From Mycobacterium sp. 1554424.7 (GTDB lineage: Bacteria > Actinomycetota > Actinomycetes > Mycobacteriales > Mycobacteriaceae): 59,941 nt of DNA. The DNA lies in assembly GCF_001665295.1 (NCBI RefSeq), contig NZ_LZSE01000137.1, positions 1 through 59,941 of the forward strand, given 5' to 3'. Below, piece after piece: positions 18,430 through 27,540 of this stretch. The notes under the pieces are model-generated. The model ran no database searches and was not told where the DNA came from. It was given only the letters and a program-made list of their open reading frames with translations. Within the stretch, counting starts at the first letter, position 1. Each line of letters starts with the position of its first letter. Made by a program: the position numbers and the translations under genes.

Positions 18430-21144
18430 GTGGTAGACAGCGCACCACCCACAGACTCGTCACGAGAGCCGGCCCCGCACGAGGACCTGCCGGACCGCCT
18501 GAGAGTCCACCAGCTGGCACGGGCGCTGGGAAGCACCAACAAAGAGGTGCTGGCGGCGCTCAACGCGATCGACGGGCGGGACCGCAACGTGCACTCCGGC
18601 GTGGACCGCGAGGACGCGCTCAAGGTGCGCGAATTGCTCTTCGCCCAACCCTTGCCGAACATCCCGGGCTTCAGCAGCGCGGCCGCCGCGCAACAACCGC
18701 TGCTCCTCGACGCCTCAAGCGCGGGAAGGGATTACATGCCGTTGTTCGTCGCGCCGCAGCCGGTCGAGACCGGCGGCGACCGCGACACCGACGCGGACGA
18801 TTCGGGCGACGACTCCGACGAGTCCGACAGCGACGACGACGATCAGGCCGACCGGCCGGCCAACCGGCGGCGGCGGCGCGGCCGGCGGGGCCGGGGCCGC
18901 GGCCGCGGCGAACAGGGCGGACCCGACGGCCAGGACGCCGACGAGGACGCTGACTCCGAGGACGCCGACGAGTCCGACGAGTCCGACGACGACGAGGACG
19001 GATCCTCGGAGGCCGCCACCCGCCGCCGCCGCAGGCGCCGGCGGCGCAAGTCGGGATCCGGCGACGACAACGACGAGGGCTCGCCCGACGATCCGCCGAA
19101 CACCGTGGTGCACGAGCGGCCGCCGCGCGCCGGCAAGAACGGCAGCGACGGGAGCGGCTCCACCGAGATCAAGGGCATCGACGGCTCCACCCGGCTGGAG
19201 GCCAAGCGGCAACGCCGCCGCGACGGGCGCGACGCGGGGCGGCGCCGCCCGCCGGTGCTGACCGAGGCCGAGTTCCTGGCGCGCCGCGAGGCCGTCGAAC
19301 GGATGATGGTCGTGCGCGACCGGGTGCGCACCGAGCCACCGCACCCCGGCGCGCGGTACACCCAGATCGCGGTGCTGGAAGACGGCATCGTCGTCGAGCA
19401 CTTCGTGACCTCCGCCGCCTCGGCCTCGTTGGTGGGCAACATCTACCTCGGGATCGTGCAGAACGTGCTGCCCTCGATGGAGGCCGCGTTCGTCGACATC
19501 GGGCGGGGCCGCAACGGCGTGCTCTACGCCGGAGAGGTCAACTGGGAGGCCGCCGGCCTGGGCGGATCCGACCGCAAGATCGAGCAGGCCCTCAAACCCG
19601 GCGACTATGTCGTCGTGCAGGTCAGCAAGGACCCGGTCGGGCACAAGGGCGCCCGGCTGACCACGCAGGTCTCCCTGGCCGGCCGCTACCTGGTGTACGT
19701 GCCGGGCGCGTCGTCGACGGGGATCAGCCGCAAGCTGCCCGACACCGAGCGCCAGCGGCTCAAGGACATCCTGCGCGAGGTGGTGCCGTCCAACGCGGGG
19801 GTGATCATCCGCACCGCGTCCGAGGGGGTCAAAGAGGAGGACATCCGCAAGGACGTCACCCGCCTGCAGGAACGCTGGGAACAAATCGAGGCCAAGGCCG
19901 CCGAAATCAAACAGAAGGCGGCCGGCGCCGCGGTGTCGCTCTACGAAGAGCCCGACGTGCTGGTCAAGGTCATCCGCGACCTGTTCAACGAGGACTTCGC
20001 CGGCCTCATCGTCTCTGGCGACGACGCCTGGAAGACCATCAACGAGTACGTGAATTCCGTTGCCCCGGAACTCGTTTCGAAGCTCACGAAGTACGAGCCC
20101 GTCACCGGGCCGGACGGGGCGAGCGGACCGGATGTGTTCGCGGTGCACCGCATCGACGAGCAACTCGCCAAGGCGATGGACCGCAAGGTGTGGCTGCCGT
20201 CGGGCGGCACGCTGGTAATCGACCGCACCGAGGCGATGACGATCGTCGACGTCAACACCGGCAAGTTCACCGGCTCCGGGGGCAACCTGGAGCAGACCGT
20301 GACCAAGAACAACCTCGAGGCGGCCGAGGAGACCGTGCGCCAACTGCGGCTGCGCGATATCGGCGGCATCGTGGTCATCGACTTCATCGACATGGTTCTC
20401 GAGTCCAACCGCGACCTGGTGTTGCGCCGGCTGACCGAGGCGCTGGCCCGCGACCGCACGCGTCATCAGGTCTCCGAGGTGACGTCGCTGGGCCTGGTCC
20501 AGCTGACCCGCAAGCGGTTGGGGACCGGGCTGATCGAGGCGTTCTCGTCGACGTGCCCCAACTGCGGCGGGCGCGGCCTGCTGCTGCACAGCGATCCTGT
20601 GGATTCGGCCCCCGCGAACGGGCGCAAGTCCGAGTCGGGTGGCCGCCGGGGCCGGCGATCGAAGAAGAAGGGGTCCGAAGAGGCCTCCGACCAGCCCGCC
20701 GTGGCCAAGGTGCCCGCCCACGCTCCCGGGGAACACCCGATGTTCAAGGCGATGGCGGCGGGCGCGTCCGGGGCATCGGAAGCGGCCCAGGCCGACGGGG
20801 AATCCGAGGAGTCCGCTGAGGAAGTCATCGACGAGGTCGAAAACGACACCGAAGAGCAAGCGGCGGTCCCGGCGGGCACCGAGCCGGACGACTTCGAGGA
20901 CAACGGGGACGACAGCGACGACGACGAGGACGAACTCGACGACGACGACGATGACGAGCTCGACGACGAGGACCTCGACCTGGACGACGAGGACAATGAC
21001 GACGATGACGATGACGATGACGACCTCGACGACGAGGACAACGGAGACGCCGGAGCCGCCCTTGACGCCGGATCGTCCTTCGCCCGCCCGCGTCGTCGCC
21101 GCGCGGCGGGCCGGCCGGCCGGACCGCCGATCCACATGGACTGA
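18430..21144 (+). CDS. rne: Ribonuclease E
   Basis: Endonuclease that starts mRNA decay and processes rRNA; 904 residues. Layout: an acidic then Arg-rich disordered N-terminal arm (about 1-290, with runs of Arg such as [10 protein letters not shown]); an S1 RNA-binding region (NVLPSMEAAFVDIGRGRNGVLYAGEV); the catalytic core with the DNase-I-like DFIDM segment (Mg ligands); a Zn-link CPNCGGRG; then a C-terminal tail ending in a long Asp/Glu tract. Actinobacterial RNase E has its disordered arms on both sides, as here. Start GTG 18430 has AAAGGAG upstream. The dctA gene that follows it in M. tuberculosis is missing. Confidence 0.95.
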   Translation: MVDSAPPTDSSREPAPHEDLPDRLRVHQLARALGSTNKEVLAALNAIDGRDRNVHSGVDREDALKVRELLFAQPLPNIPGFSSAAAAQQPLLLDASSAGRDYMPLFVAPQPVETGGDRDTDADDSGDDSDESDSDDDDQADRPANRRRRRGRRGRGRGRGEQGGPDGQDADEDADSEDADESDESDDDEDGSSEAATRRRRRRRRRKSGSGDDNDEGSPDDPPNTVVHERPPRAGKNGSDGSGSTEIKGIDGSTRLEAKRQRRRDGRDAGRRRPPVLTEAEFLARREAVERMMVVRDRVRTEPPHPGARYTQIAVLEDGIVVEHFVTSAASASLVGNIYLGIVQNVLPSMEAAFVDIGRGRNGVLYAGEVNWEAAGLGGSDRKIEQALKPGDYVVVQVSKDPVGHKGARLTTQVSLAGRYLVYVPGASSTGISRKLPDTERQRLKDILREVVPSNAGVIIRTASEGVKEEDIRKDVTRLQERWEQIEAKAAEIKQKAAGAAVSLYEEPDVLVKVIRDLFNEDFAGLIVSGDDAWKTINEYVNSVAPELVSKLTKYEPVTGPDGASGPDVFAVHRIDEQLAKAMDRKVWLPSGGTLVIDRTEAMTIVDVNTGKFTGSGGNLEQTVTKNNLEAAEETVRQLRLRDIGGIVVIDFIDMVLESNRDLVLRRLTEALARDRTRHQVSEVTSLGLVQLTRKRLGTGLIEAFSSTCPNCGGRGLLLHSDPVDSAPANGRKSESGGRRGRRSKKKGSEEASDQPAVAKVPAHAPGEHPMFKAMAAGASGASEAAQADGESEESAEEVIDEVENDTEEQAAVPAGTEPDDFEDNGDDSDDDEDELDDDDDDELDDEDLDLDDEDNDDDDDDDDDLDDEDNGDAGAALDAGSSFARPRRRRAAGRPAGPPIHMD
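20925..21048 (+). repeat. GAC/GAT trinucleotide tract encoding poly-Asp in rne
   Basis: Imperfect GAC, GAT and GAG triplets in series encode the Asp/Glu-rich C-terminal tail of RNase E. Triplet slippage would change tail length without frameshift. Confidence 0.85.
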
Positions 21145-21177
21145 CCTGCCCCACCTCGGGCGGTCAAGCGAGCCGGT

Positions 21178-21207
21178 TTGACCCTGTAGCCGCTGGTCAC
21201 GTACCCT
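21178..21207 (+). promoter_or_regulatory. Sigma-A-type promoter of rplU
   Basis: TTGACC (21178-21183), an 18-nt spacer and TACCCT (21202-21207) lie about 130 nt before rplU. The spacing and the -35 match fit a housekeeping promoter for rplU-rpmA-obg-proB. Confidence 0.6.
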
Positions 21208-21336
21208 TGGACAGTTGTCGTCAGGCCGAGCGACCAGAGTTCGGCCGGCGAGCGGGACATATGGGCCCGCGCCAAGCACCCACCACGCGCACCGCAGGTG
21301 CAACGCGCGCGAAGCGAGAAAGAGGCAGGAGCAACG

Positions 21337-21648
21337 ATGGCGACGTACGCAATCGTCAAGACCGGCGGCAAGCAGTACAAGGTCGCCGTCGGAGACGTCG
21401 TCAAGGTCGAGAAGCTCGACTCCGAGCCGGGTTCGAACGTGACGCTGCCGGTCGCCCTTGTCGTCGACGGTGCCAAGGTCACCGCCGACGCCGCCGCGCT
21501 GGCCAAGGTGGCGGTGACCGGTGAGGTGCTCGAGCACACCAAGGGCCCCAAGATCCGCATCCACAAGTTCAAGAACAAGACCGGCTACCACAAGCGTCAG
21601 GGTCACCGTCAGCAGCTGACGGTCCTGAAGGTCACCGGCATCAAGTAG
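21337..21648 (+). CDS. rplU: 50S ribosomal protein L21
   Basis: Binds 23S rRNA near L20; 103 residues. Starts [16 protein letters not shown] and keeps the signature [24 protein letters not shown] lies just upstream of the ATG. First gene of the L21-L27-Obg-ProB run. Confidence 0.98.
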   Translation: MATYAIVKTGGKQYKVAVGDVVKVEKLDSEPGSNVTLPVALVVDGAKVTADAAALAKVAVTGEVLEHTKGPKIRIHKFKNKTGYHKRQGHRQQLTVLKVTGIK

Positions 21649-21658
21649 CGAGGACCAG

Positions 21659-21925
21659 ATGGCACACAAGAAGGGCGCTTCCAGCTCGCGCAACGGTCGC
21701 GACTCCGCCGCACAGCGGCTGGGTGTCAAGCGGTTCGGCGGCCAGGTCGTCAAGGCCGGCGAGATCATCGTCCGCCAGCGCGGCACCAAGTTCCACCCCG
21801 GCACCAACGTGGGCCGCGGCGGCGACGACACCCTGTTCGCCACGGCGGCCGGTGCTGTCGAGTTCGGCGTCAAGCGCGGACGCAAGACCGTCAACATCGT
21901 CGCGGCCGGGCAGAGCGCCGACTAG
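21659..21925 (+). CDS. rpmA: 50S ribosomal protein L27
   Basis: 88-residue protein near the peptidyl-transferase centre. It starts [16 protein letters not shown] (no cleavable N-terminal extension) and has [22 protein letters not shown]. It starts 10 nt after rplU; cotranscribed. Confidence 0.98.
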   Translation: MAHKKGASSSRNGRDSAAQRLGVKRFGGQVVKAGEIIVRQRGTKFHPGTNVGRGGDDTLFATAAGAVEFGVKRGRKTVNIVAAGQSAD

Positions 21926-21932
21926 CGTCGCT

Positions 21933-21952
21933 GCCCGGGCCCCGGCCCGGGC
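21933..21952 (+). terminator. GC-only hairpin between rpmA and obg
   Basis: GCCCGGGCC-CC-GGCCCGGGC: a 9-bp stem 7 nt after the rpmA stop. No U-tract. It may act as a partial terminator that lowers obg-proB expression relative to the ribosomal proteins. Confidence 0.4.
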
Positions 21953-21987
21953 CGGGTCGGCGCCCGCGGTAGTTGAGAGGACCCTCG

Positions 21988-23430
21988 ATGCCCCGGTTTG
22001 TCGATCGCGTCGTCATCCACGCGCGAGCCGGTTCCGGCGGTAACGGCTGCGCGTCGGTCCACCGCGAGAAGTTCAAGCCGCTCGGCGGCCCCGATGGCGG
22101 CAACGGCGGCCGCGGCGGCAGCATCATCCTGGTCGTCGACCCGCAGGTGCACACCCTGCTGGACTTCCACTTTCACCCGCACGTCACCGCGCCCTCGGGC
22201 AAGCAGGGGATGGGCAACAACCGCGATGGCGCCGCCGGCGCGGACCTCGAGGTCAAGGTGCCCGACGGCACCGTGGTCCTGGACGAACGCGGCCGCCTGC
22301 TCGCCGACCTGGTGGGCGCCGGCACCCGCTTCGAAGCGGCCGCCGGTGGCCGCGGCGGCCTCGGCAACGCCGCACTGGCGTCGCGCGCCCGCAAGGCCCC
22401 AGGCTTTGCGCTGCTCGGCGAGCCGGGCGAGGCCCGCGACCTGACGCTGGAGCTCAAGACCGTCGCCGATGTCGGGCTGATCGGGTTCCCGTCGGCCGGG
22501 AAATCCTCACTGGTGTCCGCGATTTCGGCGGCCAAACCGAAGGTCGCCGACTACCCGTTCACCACCCTGGTGCCCAACCTGGGAGTCGTCTCCGCGGGCG
22601 AGCACACCTTCACGGTCGCCGACGTCCCCGGCCTCATCCCCGGGGCGTCCGAGGGGCGCGGCCTGGGGCTCGAGTTCCTCCGCCACATCGAGCGATGCGC
22701 CGTGCTGGTGCACGTGGTGGATTGCGCCACCGCCGAACCGGGCCGCGACCCGATCTCCGACATCGACGCCCTGGAAGCCGAACTCGCCGCATACACCCCC
22801 ACGTTGCAGGGCGACGCGGCGCTGGGCGATCTCGCCGAGCGGCCGCGCGCGGTGGTGCTCAACAAGATCGACGTGCCCGAGGCCCGTGAGCTCGCCGAGT
22901 TCGTCCGCGACGAGATCGCCGAGCGTGGCTGGCCGGTGTTTCTGGTGTCGACGGTAAGCCGTGTTGGGCTGCAGCCCTTAATCTTTGGGCTTTGGCAGAT
23001 GATCTCCGAGTACAACGCGGCGCGGCCCCAGATCGTGGCGCGGCGCCCGGTGATCCGTCCGTTGCCCGTCGACGACAGCGGCTTCGCCGTCGAACCGGAC
23101 GGCGAGGGCGGCTTCGTCGTCACCGGCGCGCGCCCCGAACGGTGGGTCGGCCAGACCAACTTCGACAACGACGAAGCGGTGGGCTATCTCGCCGACCGGC
23201 TCGCGCGTCTCGGTGTCGAGGAGGAACTGCTGAGGCTCGGCGCGAAACCGGGCTGCGCCGTGACCATCGGGGAGATGACGTTCGACTGGGAGCCGCAAAC
23301 CCCCGCGGGCGAACACGTGACGTTGTCCGGGCGGGGCACCGACGCGCGGCTGGAACGCAGCGAGCGGATCGGCGCCGCCGAGCGCAAGGCCGCCCGGCGC
23401 CAGCGCCGCGAGCGCGGTGACGACTCGTGA
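21988..23430 (+). CDS. obg: GTPase Obg/CgtA
   Basis: Essential GTPase linked to 50S assembly and stress signalling; 480 residues. N-terminal glycine-rich Obg fold ([32 protein letters not shown]), central G domain with G1 [11 protein letters not shown]3 [12 protein letters not shown] and G4 NKID, and the C-terminal OCT domain. ATG 21988 follows GAGAGGA; an in-frame TTG at 21973 is less likely. The stop overlaps the proB GTG. Confidence 0.97.
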   Translation: MPRFVDRVVIHARAGSGGNGCASVHREKFKPLGGPDGGNGGRGGSIILVVDPQVHTLLDFHFHPHVTAPSGKQGMGNNRDGAAGADLEVKVPDGTVVLDERGRLLADLVGAGTRFEAAAGGRGGLGNAALASRARKAPGFALLGEPGEARDLTLELKTVADVGLIGFPSAGKSSLVSAISAAKPKVADYPFTTLVPNLGVVSAGEHTFTVADVPGLIPGASEGRGLGLEFLRHIERCAVLVHVVDCATAEPGRDPISDIDALEAELAAYTPTLQGDAALGDLAERPRAVVLNKIDVPEARELAEFVRDEIAERGWPVFLVSTVSRVGLQPLIFGLWQMISEYNAARPQIVARRPVIRPLPVDDSGFAVEPDGEGGFVVTGARPERWVGQTNFDNDEAVGYLADRLARLGVEEELLRLGAKPGCAVTIGEMTFDWEPQTPAGEHVTLSGRGTDARLERSERIGAAERKAARRQRRERGDDS

Positions 23431-24530
23431 GCTCACACCGCGAAACCATCCGAACCGCGCGCAGTCTCGTCGTCAAGGTCGGGACCAACGCGCTGACCAC
23501 GCCGTCCGGGGTGTTCGACGCGGGCCGGCTGGCCGGGCTGGCCGATGCCATCGAAGCGCGAATGAAGGCGGGCACCGACGTCGTCATCGTGTCGTCGGGC
23601 GCCATCGCCGCCGGCATCGAGCCGCTCGGATTATCCCGTCGCCCAAAAGATCTGGCGACCAAGCAGGCCGCCGCCAGCGTCGGCCAGGTCGCGCTGGTCA
23701 ACTCGTGGAGCGCGGCGTTCGCCCGCTACGGCCGCACGGTCGGGCAGGTCCTGCTGACGGCGCACGACATTTCGGTGCGGGCCTCGCACACCAACGCCCA
23801 GCGCACCCTGGACCGCCTGCGCGCATTGCACGCGGTGGCGATCGTCAACGAAAACGACACGGTCGCCACCAACGAGATCCGGTTCGGTGACAACGACCGG
23901 CTCTCGGCGCTGGTGGCCCATCTGATCGGCGCCGAGGCGCTGGTGCTGCTCTCCGACATCGACGGGCTCTACGACTCCGACCCGCGGAAAACGAAGGGCG
24001 CCAGGTTCATTCCGGAAGTGACCGGCGCGGCGGACCTGGACGGTGTGGTGGCCGGCCCGGGCAGCGATCTGGGCACCGGCGGGATGGCGTCGAAGATGTC
24101 GTCGGCGCTGCTGGCCGCCGACGCCGGGGTCCCGGTCCTGCTGGCCGCGGCGACCGACGCCGCGACCGCCCTCAGCGACGCCTCAAGCGGGACGGTGTTC
24201 GCCCCGCGGCCGATTCGGATGTCCGCCCGCCGGTTCTGGATGCGCTACGCCGCCGAGGCGGCCGGTTCGCTGACGCTGGACGAGGGCGCGGTGCGCGCGG
24301 TGGTGCGCCAACGCCGCTCGCTGCTGGCCGCCGGCATCACCACGGTCTCGGGGCGGTTCTACGCCGGGGACGTCGTCGAACTACGCGGACCGGACGCGAC
24401 CATGGTGGCCCGGGGCGTGGTCGCCTACGACGCGACGGAACTGGCCACCATGATCGGCCGGTCGACCTCCGACCTGCCCGGTGAGCTGCGCCGTCCGGCG
24501 GTGCACGCCGACGACCTGGTGGCCGTGTAG
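23427..24530 (+). CDS. proB: Glutamate 5-kinase
   Basis: First step of proline synthesis, phosphorylating glutamate; 367 residues. Amino-acid-kinase domain ([57 protein letters not shown]) plus C-terminal PUA domain ([11 protein letters not shown]). GTG start overlaps the obg stop by 4 nt. Its partner proA lies 21 kb downstream, beyond the accessory block. Confidence 0.97.
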   Translation: MSSHRETIRTARSLVVKVGTNALTTPSGVFDAGRLAGLADAIEARMKAGTDVVIVSSGAIAAGIEPLGLSRRPKDLATKQAAASVGQVALVNSWSAAFARYGRTVGQVLLTAHDISVRASHTNAQRTLDRLRALHAVAIVNENDTVATNEIRFGDNDRLSALVAHLIGAEALVLLSDIDGLYDSDPRKTKGARFIPEVTGAADLDGVVAGPGSDLGTGGMASKMSSALLAADAGVPVLLAAATDAATALSDASSGTVFAPRPIRMSARRFWMRYAAEAAGSLTLDEGAVRAVVRQRRSLLAAGITTVSGRFYAGDVVELRGPDATMVARGVVAYDATELATMIGRSTSDLPGELRRPAVHADDLVAV

Positions 24531-24534
24531 TCGG

Positions 24535-24954
24535 CTAACTGAACGGGCTGCTGTTGTCCTGCCACGCGGCCGATTCGGGACGCGGCCCGTAACGGCGGGC
24601 ATAGTCCTCGTGCATCTTCGATTCCTTCTCGCGCTTGATCACGTCGACCAGGTTCGGGTCGAGGCCGTGCTGCGCCAGCCGGTGGCGGCGCCAGACCTTG
24701 TTCAGCGCAAGCGATATCAGAAGCGCCCAGACGTAGAGCGGCACCGTCATCTCCGTGTGCACGTACAGCGAAGCGGGCAGCAGCCAGAACGGTGCGAGCA
24801 CGAACAGCGGCGGGATGGCCCACCGGATCATGTGACGGCGCACGGCTCCGTGGCCCGCCAGATCGTTCGCGACCCAGCTGCGCATCGAATCCGGTAGGCA
24901 TCGACCGTACGAATAGCCGATGTATTGCAATAGGTTCGGCTTGGTGGTGGTCAT
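24535..24954 (-). CDS. DUF5313-like membrane protein
   Basis: 139 residues: MTTTKPNLLQYIGYSYGRCLPDSMRSWVANDLAG start, two hydrophobic segments (IPPLFVLAPFWLLPASLYV and VPLYVWALLISLAL) separated by a short loop, and a basic tail. It resembles a mycobacterial family of small two-helix proteins (DUF5313, from memory). Starts 21 nt after the OhrR-type regulator ends, so probably in its operon. Confidence 0.6.
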   Translation of the reverse strand: MTTTKPNLLQYIGYSYGRCLPDSMRSWVANDLAGHGAVRRHMIRWAIPPLFVLAPFWLLPASLYVHTEMTVPLYVWALLISLALNKVWRRHRLAQHGLDPNLVDVIKREKESKMHEDYARRYGPRPESAAWQDNSSPFS

Positions 24955-24975
24955 GCTTTGCTCCCAGGGTGATTT

Positions 24976-25461
24976 TCAGGACTGCAGTGCGCCGGCCGCC
25001 AGGGCGGCCGAGTTGATGCGCGTCAGCACCTGATGGAGGTGCCGTAGTTCGTCCATGTCGACGCCCAGACGCGCGACGACGGCGGGCGGAATCTTGAGGG
25101 CTCGCCGGCGCAAGGCGGTGCCGCTGTCGGTGAGTTTGACGTCGGTGGAGCGCTCGTCGACGGCGCTTCGGGTACGGGTGATCAGGCCTAGCGCCTCCAA
25201 GCGCTTGAGCATCGGCGACAACGTTGCCGGATCCATCTGCAACGTGGCGGCAATCTCCTTGACCGACAGCGGTTTCGGTTGACCGGCCTTCTGGTGATCC
25301 CACAGCGTCAGCATCACCAGATACTGCGGATGCGTCAGCCCTAATGGCTCCAACAGCGGCCGGTAGACCGCCAAGACCGCGCGGTTGGTGATGCTCAGCG
25401 CGAAACAGACCTGCTGCTCGAGGGCGAGTGGGTCCATTTCCGGAGCCGTCGGTGCGGACAT
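24976..25461 (-). CDS. OhrR-type MarR family redox regulator
   Basis: 161-residue winged-helix repressor. The N-terminal part, LEQQVCFALSITNRAV...YRPLLEPLGLTHPQYLVML, has the conserved peroxide-sensing Cys (Cys19) of OhrR. The recognition region DPATLSPMLKRLEALGLITRTRS and wing DERST also match. Family members sense organic peroxides by oxidation of that Cys. No ohr peroxidase gene is adjacent; the only co-oriented partner is the DUF5313-like gene. ATG start is 6 nt from a TACGAT -10, so leaderless and probably autoregulated through the palindrome just upstream. Confidence 0.83.
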   Translation of the reverse strand: MSAPTAPEMDPLALEQQVCFALSITNRAVLAVYRPLLEPLGLTHPQYLVMLTLWDHQKAGQPKPLSVKEIAATLQMDPATLSPMLKRLEALGLITRTRSAVDERSTDVKLTDSGTALRRRALKIPPAVVARLGVDMDELRHLHQVLTRINSAALAAGALQS

Positions 25462-25467
25462 ATTCGC

Positions 25468-25498
25468 ATCGTACCCTAATAGTTAGGGTGCTAACTAT
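25468..25498 (-). promoter_or_regulatory. ohrR-type promoter and overlapping palindromic operators
   Basis: On the minus strand TACGAT (rc of 25468-25473) is the -10. It abuts ACCCTAA-TAG-TTAGGGT (25473-25489), a perfect palindrome, which overlaps a second one, ATAGTTA-GGGTGC-TAACTAT (25479-25498). Both cover the -35 zone, as expected for an autorepressing MarR-family protein. Confidence 0.7.
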
Positions 25499-25668
25499 GT
25501 TGCTCTGGTCACAGGAACATGCCCAGCAGACGCGCAGGCTACTTACGGCAACGGGTCGCCAGCGCATCAACTGCACCGGTCGCGATGCCAACGACAGAGT
25601 CGGGTGTTATCGGCGGCGCGGAATGAAGTCCGTCGGGTCGCGGGACTGGCGGGATTGCTGCGGCTGTC
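25499..25668. other. Short spacer, no recognised gene
   Basis: Between the operator and the PPE stop I see only low-quality open frames on either strand and nothing I recognise. Confidence 0.4.
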
Positions 25669-27312
25669 CTAACCCGCCAGCAGCCGAGCGAGGCTGAAGA
25701 ATCCCGCCAAGTCGGTGCCCGTGTTGAAGAAACCGGAGTCCGAGCCCCTGAACAGAGGGTTGAACGTGGGGACGCCAGCGTTGCCAATCCCGGAGATTGC
25801 ACCCCCGCCGATGACGGTGTTGAAGAGGCCCGAGACGAATCCGCTCGTGCCGGTGTTGTTGAACCCCGAGACATTTGTGCCGGTGTTGTTGAATCCCGAC
25901 TGGCTGGCGCCGGTGTCGGTGGTGAAGCCGAAGCCCGTATTGGTCAGTCCTGAATTCCACGCGCCCGTGTTGATGCTGCCGGAATCTCCCCAGCCCGTGT
26001 TGACGTTGCCGGAGTTCCAGAACCCGGTGTTGAAAGCGCCGCCGTTGCCGAAACCGGTGTCAAGTCCGCCCGAGTTCCCGAAGCCGGTGTTGACGTTGCT
26101 CGAGTTCCCGAAGCCGAAATTCCAGTCGCCCGCGTTGCCGAAGCCGATGTTGCCGGCGCCCGCGTTCCCGAAGCCAAAGCTGTTGAGCTGGCCCGGGAAA
26201 TGGGTGTTGGTGCCCGTAGAGAGGAAGCCGACGTTGCCGCTGCCGGAGTTGAAGAAGCCGATGTTTCCGGTACCCGAGTTGCCGATGCCGATGTTGCCGC
26301 TGCCCGAGTTCAGTCCGCCGAAGCTGAACTGGTTGGTGGCCGTGTTGAAATAGGTATTGCCGATACCGATTTCGTTGCTGCCGGTAAGCCCGAAGCCGAT
26401 GTCGTTGCTGCCAGTGTTCCCGCCGCCGATGTTGTTGTTGCCGGCGTTTCCGCCGCCGATGTTGTTGTTGCCGCTGTTTCCGACGCCCCGGTTCCCGTCC
26501 CCGGCGTTGCCGAATCCCCAGTTGTTGCTGCCGGCGTTGCCGAAGCCCACATTGTGGCCGGCATCGGTGACCAGGGCCGGGTTGGAGCCGTTGCCGAATC
26601 CGATGTTTCCGTTGCCCTGGTTCCCGGAGCCGATATTCCCATTGGCCGTCACACCGGCAAAGCCGTTGCCCCCGCCGATGTTGTTGTTGCCGGTGTTCCC
26701 GCTGCCGAGATTGGCGATGCCGGTGTTGCCGTTGCCCAGGTTGGCGTTGCCCTTGTTGCCGATTCCGATGTTTGGCAGGGTGGCGAGGATGTCCTGCAGC
26801 GTCTGCGCGGGCACCAACTGCGCGGCCGCGGCCGAAACGCCGGCGTGATAGCCGACCATCGCCGCCACGTCTTGGGCCCACATCGCCTCGTAGTCGCCCT
26901 CCAGTTCGGCGATCGCCGGCGCGTTGAGCCCGAACCAGTTCGACATCACCATCTGCACAAGGGAATTGCGATTGAGCTCGACCATGAGCGGCTGCACCGT
27001 CGCGGCTTGGGCCGCCTCGAACGCGCTAACCACCGCCCGGGCTTGCCCGGCCGCACCGGAAGCCTGCGCCGCCGCGGCACTCAACCATCCGCTGTAAGGT
27101 GTTGCCGCGGCCGCCATCGCTTGGGACGCCGGGCCCTGCCAGGCCTGAGCGGCGAGCCCGGAGGTGACGGCAGAAAATGACGACGCCGCCGATCCCAACT
27201 CCGAAGCCAGGCCGTCCCAGGCTGCCGCCGCCTCAAGCATCGGTGCCGAACCGGCACCACTGAACATCAGCAGAGAATTGATTTCCGGCGGCAACACCGC
27301 AAAATTCGCCAT
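25669..27312 (-). CDS. PPE family protein, MPTR subfamily
   Basis: 547 residues. The N-terminal PPE domain (about 180 aa) starts [24 protein letters not shown]: the PPE motif, then helical WxG-type WQGPASQAM. The rest is MPTR: serial NxGxGNxG pentapeptide-type repeats ([18 protein letters not shown] onward) to the C-terminus. PPE proteins are exported by ESX type VII systems, usually with a PE partner; no PE or esx gene is nearby. AGGAGG lies 6 nt before the ATG. The upstream region shares its inverted repeat with the LAL regulator promoter. Confidence 0.93.
   Translation of the reverse strand: MANFAVLPPEINSLLMFSGAGSAPMLEAAAAWDGLASELGSAASSFSAVTSGLAAQAWQGPASQAMAAAATPYSGWLSAAAAQASGAAGQARAVVSAFEAAQAATVQPLMVELNRNSLVQMVMSNWFGLNAPAIAELEGDYEAMWAQDVAAMVGYHAGVSAAAAQLVPAQTLQDILATLPNIGIGNKGNANLGNGNTGIANLGSGNTGNNNIGGGNGFAGVTANGNIGSGNQGNGNIGFGNGSNPALVTDAGHNVGFGNAGSNNWGFGNAGDGNRGVGNSGNNNIGGGNAGNNNIGGGNTGSNDIGFGLTGSNEIGIGNTYFNTATNQFSFGGLNSGSGNIGIGNSGTGNIGFFNSGSGNVGFLSTGTNTHFPGQLNSFGFGNAGAGNIGFGNAGDWNFGFGNSSNVNTGFGNSGGLDTGFGNGGAFNTGFWNSGNVNTGWGDSGSINTGAWNSGLTNTGFGFTTDTGASQSGFNNTGTNVSGFNNTGTSGFVSGLFNTVIGGGAISGIGNAGVPTFNPLFRGSDSGFFNTGTDLAGFFSLARLLAG
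25700..26780 (-). repeat. MPTR repeat array in the PPE gene
   Basis: On the plus strand the repeat appears as frequent GCCGGTGTTG/GCCGATGTTG-like 10-mers about every 15 nt, the classical major polymorphic tandem repeat. They encode Asn/Gly-rich pentapeptides. Many degenerate copies; length likely varies among strains. Confidence 0.85.
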
Positions 27313-27460
27313 CGTGGCCTCCTACGTTTCCGCCGACCGCCGGTGACGTGACCCGTCGTCGATCTGGAATCGAGCAATCCTCCCCAAGTGCTACGGCCGC
27401 CGCGGGGTTGACAATATCTTCGTTCCCCCATGGTGGTGCGCCATCGGATCGACGCCCGCG

Positions 27461-27540
27461 TTCGCAGTATGGACAGGCGACGCGTCGCGGCGCATGGGCA
27501 AATTTGCCTATTTTGATCGACGACCGCCCGCTGCGGTCTC
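27461..27540. repeat. Inverted repeat, left copy (PPE promoter side)
   Basis: About 80 bp that match 30177-30255 in reverse complement at roughly 86% by eye (11 differences including one gap). The two share a 29-bp identical core containing the perfect palindrome GGCAAATTTGCC (27497-27508). The LAL gene stop codon (27508-27510) and its last dozen codons lie inside the repeat. It is about 185 nt upstream of the PPE start. Confidence 0.9.

Noticed and set aside
18715-21897. 1060-aa open frame on the minus strand across rne, rplU and rpmA
   Set aside because: Antisense shadow of genes that match known families; composition is a mirror of their codons and it crosses two gene boundaries.
25700-26780. 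CRISPR-like periodic repeats
   Set aside because: Periodicity is about 15 nt, lies inside the PPE coding frame and encodes the MPTR Asn/Gly repeats; no unique spacers or cas genes.
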